The notes beneath the pieces are model-generated. The model saw nothing but the letters and a program-made list of their open reading frames with translations, made no database searches and was not told where the DNA came from. The position numbers and the translations under genes were made by a program. From Triplophysa rosa (Eukaryota; Chordata; Actinopteri; Cypriniformes; Nemacheilidae), in NCBI RefSeq assembly GCF_024868665.1, contig NC_079914.1, forward strand, positions 3,466,593-3,530,592: DNA of 64,000 nt, given 5' to 3'. Of this stretch, positions 40,301 to 43,939 are shown one piece after another. Within the stretch, counting starts at the first letter, position 1. Each line of letters opens with the position of its first letter.

Positions 40301-40398
40301 CCTACACAGTGAATGAGTTTATGCCGCCACGAGTCAAGTTCCTGCCGAAAGCCGCGCCTCTCGATCGTGCATTGCTGCCTTCTGCACAGACTCGCCAT
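1250..40398 (-). CDS. lcor: lcor gene, 5' coding part (exons 1-5), continues beyond left edge
   Basis: Ligand-dependent corepressor, a nuclear protein that binds agonist-bound nuclear receptors through an LXXLL box and recruits CtBP and other repressors. Five coding exons join in frame (97+66+80+124+342 bases, 236 codons plus one base): 40302-40398, 15249-15314, 7929-8008, 2964-3087, 1250-1591. All internal junctions have AG/GT sites and compatible phases. The N-terminus carries the segment shared by LCOR and LCORL ([20 protein letters not shown], then FESILEGL, then DCEPE and DWS). The exon-5 product has LSKLL and PLDLTVR and resembles LCOR rather than LCORL in the EYTSK-SSTQD stretch. The C-terminal helix-turn-helix part is not in the window. 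Intron 1 is about 25 kb and all introns are loaded with transposons. Paralog identity is from remembered family sequence. Confidence 0.9.
1278..1331 (-). other. lcor: LSKLL nuclear-receptor box and PLDLTVR CtBP-binding motif in lcor
   Basis: Within exon 5, LSKLL (1317-1331) is the LXXLL helix known in LCOR to contact ligand-bound receptors. PLDLTVR (1278-1298) fits the PxDLS-type CtBP-binding consensus. Both are intact. Confidence 0.85.
1669..2342. mobile_element. Non-autonomous hAT-type element in lcor intron 4
   Basis: The element starts TAGGGCTGGGTA and ends ATCCCTA. It is flanked by an exact 8-bp duplication TTTAAAGG (1661-1668 and 2343-2350). Subterminal ATCGAT/GAATCGA repeats occur at both ends. 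The terminal inverted repeat is short beyond TAGGG, so the right end is diverged. No transposase reading frame is present. Confidence 0.8.
2964..3087 (-). CDS. lcor: lcor coding exon 4
   Basis: A 124-base exon with acceptor CGTTTAG and donor GTAAGA. It begins in phase 0 with [20 protein letters not shown] and ends [13 protein letters not shown] plus one base. The [12 protein letters not shown] block matches the family (QAE-YLNA-FRKK). It joins exon 5 to read [22 protein letters not shown]. Confidence 0.88.
3862..4824. mobile_element. Non-autonomous hAT-type element in lcor intron 3
   Basis: The ends are TAGGGATGCCACAATA and, inverted, TAGGGATGCAACAATA. Both sides carry the exact 8-bp duplication GTGTATAT (3854-3861 and 4825-4832). 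Subterminal GAACCG and CGGTT motifs repeat near both ends. Short open frames in the middle show no recognisable transposase. Confidence 0.88.
4836..6355 (+). mobile_element. Degenerate Tc1-like transposon
   Basis: Inverted ends CAGTGAGGGAAATAA and TATTTCCCTCACTG are flanked by TA (4834-4835 and 6356-6357). Inner direct repeats of GTGAAATAAGTATTTGATCC lie at 4998-5020 and inverted near 6150-6175, an IR/DR arrangement. A decayed transposase (see separate entry) lies between. It inserted two bases away from the right target duplication of the adjacent hAT element. Confidence 0.88.
5185..6135 (+). pseudogene. Tc1-like transposase pseudogene
   Basis: Plus-strand fragments in shifting frames resemble Tc1 transposase: [14 protein letters not shown] near 5200, [19 protein letters not shown] near 5405-5460, and [10 protein letters not shown] near 5550. 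The final catalytic segment, normally SPD-NPIE-LW, is recognisable near 5940 as [10 protein letters not shown] followed by a stop. Several stops and frameshifts make it inactive. Confidence 0.8.
7241..7887. mobile_element. MITE with TGGCGCTTTTCCACTG inverted ends
   Basis: The left end TGGCGCTTTTCCACTGCATG and right end CAGTGGAAAAGCGCCA are inverted copies. Repeated GGTAC/GTACC motifs sit inside each end. It lies in lcor intron 3, about 40 bases from exon 3. The target duplication is not clear, so the superfamily is left open. Confidence 0.75.
7929..8008 (-). CDS. lcor: lcor coding exon 3
   Basis: An 80-base exon with acceptor TTTTTTGCAG and donor GTAATA. It encodes (D)[19 protein letters not shown] and then LRREKVK. 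The DCEPE, DWS and C-x2-C features match the LCOR/LCORL N-terminal region. Phase is 1 in and 0 out, fitting exons 2 and 4. A dispersed repeat begins only about 100 bases upstream of the acceptor. Confidence 0.88.
8115..8681 (+). repeat. Dispersed repeat of unknown family, copy A
   Basis: Roughly 570 bases here align by eye with 27350-27942. Shared blocks include ACGGTACTC-CAAAAAAC, TAACACTGAGCTCAAAAC and TATCGTAATTAATGATATAA. Identity looks like about 80 percent with small indels. Neither copy shows inverted ends or an open frame. It lies in lcor intron 2 close to the exon 3 acceptor. Confidence 0.75.
9011..9018 (+). promoter_or_regulatory. TATA-like box of the Tc1 transposase gene
   Basis: TATAAAAA lies about 40 bases before the chosen transposase ATG, inside the transposon and after the left inverted repeat. 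It is a plausible core promoter; only the motif and its position support it. Confidence 0.45.
9056..10078 (+). CDS. Tc1-like transposase, intact, 340 aa
   Basis: Cut-and-paste transposase. I chose ATG 9056 ([11 protein letters not shown]) because it gives the usual 340-aa length and follows a TATA-like TATAAAAA by about 40 bases; the open frame itself extends back to 8873. Residues 11-110 form two helix-turn-helix (paired-like) DNA-binding domains ([20 protein letters not shown]) with a basic GQGRKT linker. The catalytic triad is D154 (WSDESKF), D244 (FQHDNARPH) and E279 (SPDLSPIEN), which is the DD34E spacing. A glycine-rich stretch [12 protein letters not shown] lies at 193-204. No stop or frameshift interrupts it. 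Whether it is still active is inference. Confidence 0.95.
   Translation: MGRGSPIPPMLRRKIVEQYQKGVSQRKIAKSLKLSSSTVHNIIQRFRESGTISVRKGQGRKTILDARDLRALRRHCITYRNATVMEITTWAQEYFQKTLSVNTIHRAIRRCRLKLYRSKKKPYLNMIQKRRRFLWAKAHLKWTVAKWKTVLWSDESKFEVLFGKLGRHVIRTKEDKDNPSCYQRSVQKPASLMVWGCMSACGMGSLHIWKGTINAERYIQVLEQHMLPSRRRLFQGRPCIFQHDNARPHTASITTSWLRRRRIRVLKWPACSPDLSPIENIWRIIKRKMRQRRPKTVEQLEACIRQEWDNIPIPKLEQLVSSVPRRLQTVIKRRGDATQW
10740..10930. repeat. Partial dispersed repeat
   Basis: The ACCACGGGGCTGTTGAATGC and CAATCTGATTGGTTGATAA text matches a repeat I recall as widespread in cyprinid genomes. Only one end is visible before the adjoining ISL2EU-like element begins. No boundaries could be proven. Confidence 0.4.
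10947..12542. mobile_element. Non-autonomous element with CTGGGCCCGTATGTATAAA ends (ISL2EU-like)
   Basis: The left end CTGGGCCCGTATGTATAAA is repeated exactly, inverted, at the right end. Both sides are flanked by AT (10945-10946 and 12543-12544), consistent with the 2-bp AT duplication of ISL2EU-type elements. Subterminal runs of CTTAA/TTAAG repeats occur inside both ends. The interior from roughly 11640 to 12000 looks like a second, nested dispersed repeat. No transposase frame is seen. Confidence 0.7.
12690..12836. repeat. CT/GA microsatellite interrupted by a gap of Ns
   Basis: A (CT)n tract with a 38-base N run (12734-12771) in the middle. The true tract length is unknown. Open frames made of LSLSLS or RERERE across it are artefacts. 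Confidence 0.98.
13092..13290. repeat. Partial MITE with GGTTTCCCGGACAGGGCTTA end
   Basis: The left text GGTTTCCCGGACAGGGCTTA followed by TAGTCCCAGACTA, and an inverted CCTAGTCCTGGTTTAAG near 13260, resemble a common cyprinid MITE. The expected right terminus is missing or decayed, and family assignment is from memory. Confidence 0.45.
13480..13617 (+). repeat. tRNA-derived SINE
   Basis: The head has a pol III A box (TAGCTCAGTTGGTAGAGC, from 13486) and B box (GGTTCGATTCC, near 13529), like a tRNA. After that comes CATACTGATAAAATGTA and a decayed GATAAAGGCGTTTACAAA tail, which is shared by fish SINEs that borrow an L2-type LINE 3' end. It does not fold as a complete tRNA because the 3' half runs into the SINE body. 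Confidence 0.85.
13677..14982 (+). mobile_element. Kolobok-like TTAA transposon with THAP remnant
   Basis: Inverted ends AGGTGCAGTGAACT (from 13681) and AGTTCACTGCACCT (to 14978) are each bounded by TTAA (13677-13680 and 14979-14982). TTAA duplications plus a THAP domain are hallmarks of the Kolobok superfamily. The catalytic transposase is not recognisable, so this is a non-autonomous or decayed copy. Confidence 0.75.
13987..14276 (+). pseudogene. THAP zinc-finger domain fossil of a Kolobok-type transposase
   Basis: From ATG 13987 the frame reads [18 protein letters not shown], then SLHNLP, one TAG stop at 14057-14059, then continues in the same frame as [13 protein letters not shown] and LSVCSLHF to 14276. 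The Zn ligands of the C2CH THAP finger (C-x4-C then C-x2-H) are all present, as are the conserved W and a proline near the end of the first block. A single nonsense codon breaks it. Confidence 0.7.
15249..15314 (-). CDS. lcor: lcor coding exon 2
   Basis: A 66-base exon between a CACACAG acceptor and a GTCAGT donor. It encodes (G)[21 protein letters not shown] and enters in phase 1 from exon 1. The [17 protein letters not shown] pattern is diagnostic of the LCOR/LCORL N-terminus. It is too short to stand out as an open frame and was found by looking for the expected continuation of exon 1. Confidence 0.88.
15640..15897. repeat. TTAA-type MITE, copy in lcor intron 1
   Basis: The right half reads TTCCTTTGTGTTCAGCAGAA, then TATACAGGTTTGGAACAA, then GGTGAACTAACC before TTAA (15894-15897). 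The left half holds the inverted AGATATTTGGAAGAATGTCA block. This is the same family as 33314-33730, 50028-50322 and 50361-50766. Confidence 0.75.
15983..17679. mobile_element. hAT-type element nested inside another hAT element
   Basis: The ends TAGGGCTGGGCAAAAAAATC and GATACCCAGCCCTA are inverted. The flanks TTAAAACG (15975-15982) and TTAATACG (17680-17687) match at 7 of 8 bases. Multiple ATCGAAT/GAATCGA subterminal repeats are present. The middle (16150-17550) is partly CpG-rich with GAGAGCGAGAGCGCG repeats but has no recognisable protein. Confidence 0.85.
18260..18736 (+). repeat. 5'-truncated LINE-like 3' end
   Basis: The stretch ends with GCGCTATATAAATAAAATTG and a short TTGAA repeat tail, a typical 3' terminus of fish non-LTR retrotransposons. 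The upstream text (GAGCCTGGTTTCTCCCGAGG, GGGTTCCTCGCCACAG, TTGGCTTGCTCACCGGGAGA) matches the same family as I recall it. The 5' boundary is uncertain. A TTTA microsatellite (18541-18580) lies inside it. Confidence 0.65.
19015..19181 (+). repeat. Two-copy tandem repeat, 84-bp unit
   Basis: The block starting TTGATTGCTGTTGCG at 19015 repeats from 19099 with about ten mismatches. Both copies include GCTAATTTC-CGATCTGAAAG and end TATTTGCAGG or CATTTGCAGG. It lies inside the large hAT element. Confidence 0.8.
19956..20106. repeat. Fold-back MITE with GTGTCTACACCGG arms
   Basis: The left arm GTGTCTACACCGGAGGCGTG and right arm CGCATCCGGTGTAGACAC are inverted copies around a short centre. Each arm also contains GCGACGCGAC or its inverse. 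The structure would form a strong hairpin. Exact ends and target duplication are not resolved. Confidence 0.7.
21606..22474. mobile_element. Insertion flanked by 8-bp direct repeats AGTTTGAA
   Basis: AGTTTGAA occurs at 21598-21605 and again at 22475-22482. The intervening 869 bp is absent from the sister copy near 24200, so it is an insertion by comparison. The ends do not show an obvious long inverted repeat. The 8-bp duplication suggests hAT or a similar superfamily. It contains the 27-bp minisatellite. Confidence 0.65.
22121..22310 (+). repeat. Minisatellite, seven units of 27-28 bp
   Basis: Units beginning GGCTTCAACTTTATT and ending TATTCAGTT start at 22121, 22148, 22175, 22203, 22230, 22257 and 22284. 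They differ only by G/A at one site and one extra T in the third. The units are contiguous with no spacer. Confidence 0.97.
23858..24545 (+). repeat. Local duplication copy 2 with partial third unit
   Basis: The sequence 23937-24420 parallels copy 1. AACTGAGAAATGTGGTTTTT at 23858 recurs as AACTGAGAAATGTTGTTTTT at about 24514, roughly 657 bases later, so the unit appears to restart. A TTAA-type MITE segment (23937-24169, ending CCCTTTAA) is part of the unit. Confidence 0.6.
24546..27340. other. lcor intron 1 stretch without recognised gene or repeat
   Basis: I see no exon, inverted-end element or simple repeat of note. Segments around 24590-24720 and 26290-26480 look of mixed composition and repeat-free and could include regulatory sequence, but that is only an impression. 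Open frames here are short and featureless. Confidence 0.5.
24778..24791 (+). repeat. Poly-C run
   Basis: A run of C interrupted only at its edges within otherwise mixed intron sequence; prone to sequencing and assembly error. Confidence 0.9.
27350..27942 (+). repeat. Dispersed repeat of unknown family, copy B
   Basis: Aligns with copy A at 8115-8681 in the same orientation over about 590 bases, ending in both with TTGTTACACTGTGT. This copy has several small insertions, for example the tract with TTTTATGACTAATACTGTCC. No coding or terminal repeats seen. Confidence 0.75.
27990..28433. mobile_element. hAT-type MITE with internal fold-back and AT microsatellite
   Basis: The ends TAGGACTGTTCGATGATTAA and TTATTCGTTGAACAACCCTA are inverted with mismatches. 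The flanks AACTCTAC (27982-27989) and AACTTTAC (28434-28441) match at 7 of 8. Inside is a near-perfect inverted repeat (28132-28168 with 28285-28321) and a TA microsatellite (28327-28365), so it may host a second MITE. Confidence 0.78.
28132..28321. repeat. Internal fold-back repeat
   Basis: ATTGAACACATCACCATTTT at the left is mirrored by AAAATGGTGACGTGTTCAAT at the right, with arms of about 37 bases. The loop carries AAATTTTCACCGGATGTCGG, a text I recall from a widespread zebrafish-type repeat. Confidence 0.8.
28545..28685 (+). repeat. tRNA-derived SINE, head decayed
   Basis: The tail GTCGCTTTGGATAAAAACAT followed by CTGCCAAATACATAAATG is a clear match to the conserved fish SINE/L2 tail. 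The tRNA-like head is recognisable (TGTAGCTCAACTTGTA, GGGATCCATTCCCAGGG) but has lost several promoter bases. Confidence 0.82.
29470..30796. mobile_element. Probable hAT-type element with CAGTGTTTCCCCT ends
   Basis: The first 13 bases CAGTGTTTCCCCT recur inverted at the right end, where they follow a GC-rich GGCGGGGCGCCACC segment. The 8-bp flanks (ACACATTT and TATTAAAT) do not match, so either the duplication has decayed or the ends come from different copies. No transposase frame. Confidence 0.6.
31022..31252. repeat. Dispersed AT-rich repeat with internal inverted copies
   Basis: TTTTTGCACAGTTTTTTTTT and the inverted AAACTGTGTGCAAAAAATTG recur several times, with a left CACACTGAAAAAATAA and a right TTTTACAGTG. 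It resembles common cyprinid MITEs with CACTGAAAAA ends. Boundaries are approximate. Confidence 0.5.
31260..33308. other. lcor intron 1 stretch without recognised gene or repeat
   Basis: No exon or transposon end seen. The part from about 32540 to 32760 is compositionally balanced and lacks repeat text, a candidate for conserved non-coding sequence by impression only. Confidence 0.45.
33314..33730. repeat. TTAA-type MITE
   Basis: The left side follows TTAA with AGAGATAGTTCTTACAAAAA and TGTCATCATTTACTTACC. The right mirrors it with GGTGAGTAAATGATGACAGA and GGGTGAACTATCCC before a mutated TTGA. The GATATTTGGAAGAATGTTAG block is mirrored near 33600. Confidence 0.85.
33735..35025. other. lcor intron 1 stretch without recognised features
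   Basis: AT-rich intronic sequence. I see no exon, transposon end or notable repeat. Confidence 0.5.
35026..35912 (+). repeat. tRNA-derived SINE split by a hAT insertion
   Basis: The head (TGTAGCTCGAAGTCATGGGT, B box GGTTCGATTCTC) lies at 35026-35134. The tail (CACTTGGAGAAAAGTGTCTG then CCAAATACGTGAATGCAAAT) resumes at 35859. Between them sits a hAT element whose target duplication is SINE sequence, so the SINE is older. Confidence 0.82.
35135..35850. mobile_element. hAT-type element inserted in a SINE
   Basis: The ends TAGGGATGCACGATAAATTA and ATATCGGTGCATCCCTA are inverted. An exact 8-bp duplication CTGTAAAT lies at 35127-35134 and 35851-35858. Dense subterminal TATCGG/CCGATA motifs occur at both ends. 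It has no transposase frame. Confidence 0.92.
35915..36968. other. lcor intron 1 stretch without recognised features
   Basis: No exon or repeat ends seen. Overlapping short open frames near 36350-36700 lack family resemblance and splice context. Confidence 0.5.
36977..38124. mobile_element. hAT-type element with internal tandem repeat
   Basis: The ends TAGGGCTGAACGATT and AAATCGCACAGCCCTA are inverted. An exact 8-bp duplication AGACAAAG lies at 36969-36976 and 38125-38132. Subterminal AATCGCAA/TTGCGATT motifs are repeated. The interior is CpG-rich from 37310 to 37560. Confidence 0.92.
37315..37480 (+). repeat. CpG-rich tandem repeat, 70-79 bp unit, about 2.2 copies
   Basis: CACACACAGCCTGT begins units at 37315 and 37394, with a partial third at 37464. 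Each full unit ends ACGAGCCGTTTAAACTTGAC plus GCG. It lies inside the hAT element. Confidence 0.88.
38133..39699. other. lcor intron 1 stretch without recognised features
   Basis: AT-rich intron. No exon or transposon end recognised before the CpG-rich shore begins near 39700. Confidence 0.5.
39700..40300. promoter_or_regulatory. CpG-rich shore at the start of lcor intron 1
   Basis: CpG density stays high through this stretch (for example around 39740-39920 and 40080-40220), continuous with the exon 1 island. It includes TTGGCCG and other promoter-like GC motifs. I see no coding exon here. It probably forms the downstream half of the lcor CpG island. Confidence 0.5.
40302..40398 (-). CDS. 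lcor: lcor coding exon 1 with start codon
   Basis: Reads 32 codons beginning [10 protein letters not shown] and ending LIHCV, plus one base, then a GTAAGC donor at 40301-40296. The ATG (40398-40396) has A at -3 and G at +4. An in-frame TAG lies two codons upstream, so this is very probably the true start. The exon sits in a CpG-rich stretch that would hold the promoter. The longer open frame across this exon on the same strand is a different frame and is not coding. Confidence 0.9.
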
Positions 40399-40540
40399 TT
40401 TCTATCGGCCCCTCCCGCGGGCGCGCACCTTCTGCTGGGAGCTTCCCATCGTCCGACGTCATCAGCACTCAGCCCCTCTCTGTGGGTGGGGCGCGAGTGT
40501 GGGGGGCTTCGCTGCTGCAGCAGCATTGTCCCTCCCATAT
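40399..40540 (-). promoter_or_regulatory. lcor promoter and 5' UTR, CpG-rich
   Basis: The region just upstream of the lcor start is visibly GC- and CpG-rich (CCCGCGGGCGCGCAC, GTCCGACGTCATC), unlike the AT-rich surroundings. It holds a CRE-like GACGTCA near 40455. No TATA box is evident at a convincing distance. The transcription start cannot be placed exactly. Confidence 0.6.
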
Positions 40541-42767
40541 CCAAATATTATTCAGCCTATAGTACCAAAGCTGTTCAAATAGTGTATCTCGGCACAAAGG
40601 ATTCCATGGTCATGTGGTTCCTATCATTCATTATGCTTACAATTATTCAGAACAAACTCTATTGATTATGATTAGGTGAAAATCGATTATTGTCATATTA
40701 TTGTAATTTTATTATACAGGTAACATATAATTATATTTATGACCTGAAAACCCATTTTATGTATGTTATATGTATATGATTATATTAAAATAATTTATGT
40801 ATAGTAATATAATAAGGCTATTATAACATAAGTAATGTCCTTTTATAGCCTATTGTAGTATCTTGTGATTTAATCTGCATTAGGCTTTCATTTGTTTATT
40901 CACATTTAAAAAAAACACAACTTGACCAATGTGCTTACACAACCAGAATAACAAAAAGTGGTCCAAAAGCATTTATTTTAGTTTTGTTTCTTTGCAAAAG
41001 CTACAAATGGAGAACCTGGTTTTTATCAAATTTAGATACTTTCAGCTTCTTGAGTCATGTAGTAATGTAGTAAAGTAGGACTTCTTTGTCACAAACTGAG
41101 AGTATAAAAGGTAAAGGGGAGATGGGGTAAGTAAAGGTCATGTTTGGACTAGGAAAATAAAGGCGACCAAACTGTCTTGGAAAAAAAAGTTAAAATAAAT
41201 ATAATCAATAATTAAATCAATAAATAGAAAATTGGTTATAAAATATTTATACTTAAAGATGGTACAGCATTCCGAAAAGCATGTCAGTATAGGAATAATT
41301 TAACAAAACATAACAAAATTGATCATTTATGTATTCTTATGTTATTAAACGCATATAATCATTATGATTTTTCTTCATTTGTTATTAAAGACAAGGGAAT
41401 ATTTTGCATAATGCACAACATTTAGAATACCGTTTTTATTGCTGCTTTAAAAAATACAGAAACTGATTGAGACTTGTGCCTAGCTGATATGCCACATAAG
41501 ATGCATCTCATCTGGTTTCCTTTGTCGTGAATCCGTAATGAACACAAATTAGAGCAAAAATGTTGATGCGCAAAACACTGGGACACTGGTGACTCAATTG
41601 TCTGTGACACAAGGTCTTTCAATACAACACAGCTGGTATTTATCAACAACATCATTGTGTAGAAGACACAGTTGTGTATTATCATTGTAGACGTTACAAA
41701 GTCCAGTCCATTTTATGAAGGAGAACCTAGATATAATCCTTTCATTTAGGATGAAATAAACTATAAAATTGTCTTATTTTTACTTTACTTAATCATGTAT
41801 TTTTACTTTATCGGAAATAAATCTAATTACTTTTATATATTTAATGACTTTTTCTCATTATGTAGGTCTCGTGGACAAAATGACTTCCCAACAAGATGAG
41901 TATAATAGAAATTTAAATAAGGAACGTATGTCAATTATAGCGCTTAAATGGAGCCGTATGAATTCCAACTTCACATTGAACTCTAAAAACACTGTATGAA
42001 TTACATGGGTTTTCTATTTAGTCAAGGGGGATCGACATCATAATTGAAAAGGATATATTTTATTCAACCAGCTGCGTTAAACAAAAGCCCTCTTCTCTAT
42101 AGCAAATCCAATTCCAAGTCTCTATCGCCGACACTGAAGTGAGGCAAAACGATCACGTTACAGAGAATCTTCCACAGGCATCTTTAGAGACCGCTATACA
42201 CACAAACAGAGGCGCTATATGTACCAGGACTCAATACCCTCAAGGTCTTCTTTGCAGTATGGTGTAAACAGAAGGCATCAGTCCCACGGACAAACACAAA
42301 GCAACTACTCACAAGTGATCTGAATGCCCCGTTTTGGTAATGCAATGGTAAACTGTAACAAAAACAGTTTTTGTTGCGTTTTTGTAAAGAACAACGCCGC
42401 AAACTGATTTGTTGAAACAGGTTCCCATGGAGACCAAACTGACCTATTGATTGGTTCAGTGTCGTGTGTGTGACCTTTGGTATGACGTTTCGAAACATTT
42501 GAAATGTACATAAAATTACTATGAAAGCCCCAGATGAGTGGCACACAAGGACTACATTATTAACTCTTCTCTGGCTAATGCGCTTCTTAGCCTGGTCTCA
42601 TGCTCACCGCTCAAAGCATTTAGGGATAATCTGACGTTCAAATACCAACGCGGTGGGGGAGGGGCTTTATAGACAGCTTTTCATGGGAATGTTATAGGGG
42701 CCAATATAAAGGATTATGTATCGGCTTTGTAATGTGCCCAAGTTATACGTTTACGCATTGATTGCTT
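40541..42767. other. Intergenic stretch upstream of lcor without recognised features
   Basis: AT-rich sequence with no exon of a known family, no inverted-end element and no marked simple repeat. Part of the first few hundred bases could belong to lcor upstream regulation. Confidence 0.45.
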
Positions 42768-43015
42768 TGAGGGGATAGTTTAAAAAATACAAATTCAACC
42801 TCATGTCATTCAAAACCTTTATGTGGTGACCCTTTCTTCCGTGTAAGGTAAAAGATGATATTTTGAAGAATGTCTCAGGTGGTTTCGTGTCCCTACAATG
42901 GAAGTCAATGTTGTTTGGTTATCAACATTCTTTAAATTATCTTTTTTGTGTTCTGCAGAAGAAAGTCATATAGGCTAGGTTTGAAATGAAGTGAGGTTAA
43001 ATCTTAGCGATTCTT
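42768..43015. repeat. TTAA-type MITE, diverged
   Basis: The core TGATATTTTGAAGAATGTCT and the mirrored AACATTCTTTAAATTATCTT surround TACAATGGAAGTCAATGTTG, as in the abundant cyprinid MITE. The ends are worn. Confidence 0.65.
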
Positions 43016-43017
43016 AA

Positions 43018-43216
43018 GGCTAAAATACACTACAAGACTTTTGCTCAGATTTTGCTCAGATTTTCAGTCTGGATTTGTTGCAGAAAGTCCGTGCCAGTCT
43101 GCAGATTTGATCAGTTAGTGTGTTTCTATCTGAAACTTTCAAAAAGCCTGCAAGTGTTTGATGTCTAGTTTTAAAAAAATCTGTTCAGATTTTAAGTCTT
43201 GTAGTGTATTCCAGCC
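43018..43216. repeat. Short MITE with GGCT-AATACACTACAAGACTT ends
   Basis: The left end AAATACACTACAAGACTT is repeated, inverted, at the right as AAGTCTTGTAGTGTATT. The 199-bp length and lack of a gene fit a MITE. No clear target duplication. Confidence 0.8.
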
Positions 43217-43280
43217 ATTAGTTACTGAATTAGCTTTTGACTCTCTTCCACACTGAGCATTGACATCGTGTAAACGGATT

Positions 43281-43936
43281 TGTGACCCTGGACAACAAAA
43301 CCAAGTCTTATTGGTCAATATTTCAAAATTGAGATTTATACATCATCTGAAAGCTGTATGGTTTGTTAGGATAGGACAATATTTGGCTATTTGGACACTA
43401 TTTGAAAATCTGCAATCTGAGGGTGCAAAAAAAACTTAATATTGAGAAAATCGCCTTTAAAGTTGTTAATCAGAGGCACTGTAGCAGGCCGTTGCTAAGA
43501 AAAACCATGTTTGTTTTAACGCTCTCTATTGGCTTACCGCTGTAATGACGTTGTGGAGAGTAGATGAACCCGAAAGCAGAAATTGTAAACTTTACATACA
43601 GTAGATACCAAACTTGAGTGGGTAGTTCCCAAAGAGGGCAGCAGCGAGTGAAGTTTGTAGGCGTGTTTCCAGCCATCTTTGTTAGCAATTTTGCTGCATC
43701 CACTCACAAAAATAAAGTTTTTATGTATTTACAGTAAAATCGCCAGTGTTAAAAAGGTCAAATTAACAGTGTAGGAAATGTATAAATGATCTTCATGGAA
43801 CATGATCTTTACTTAATATCCTAATGATTTTGGCATAAAAGAAAAATCGATCATTTTGACCCGTACAATGTTTTGTTGGCTTTTGCCACAAATATTCCCG
43901 TGCTACTAAAGACTGGTTTTGTGGTTCAGGGTCACG
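43281..43936. repeat. MITE with TGTGACCCTGGACAACAAAA ends
   Basis: The left TGTGACCCTGGACAACAAAA and right TTTTGTGGTTCAGGGTCACG are inverted copies. Inner blocks (GAGATTTATACATCATCTGA, GATCTTTACTTAATATCCTA) match a very common zebrafish-type repeat from memory. The segment 43478-43735 looks foreign to that family and may be a nested insertion. Confidence 0.8.
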
Positions 43937-43939
43937 TAT

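Noticed and set aside
40302..40665. Several overlapping 80-118 aa open frames on both strands
   Set aside because: They arise from the stop-poor CpG island; only the frame with [10 protein letters not shown] and matching splice donor fits a known family.
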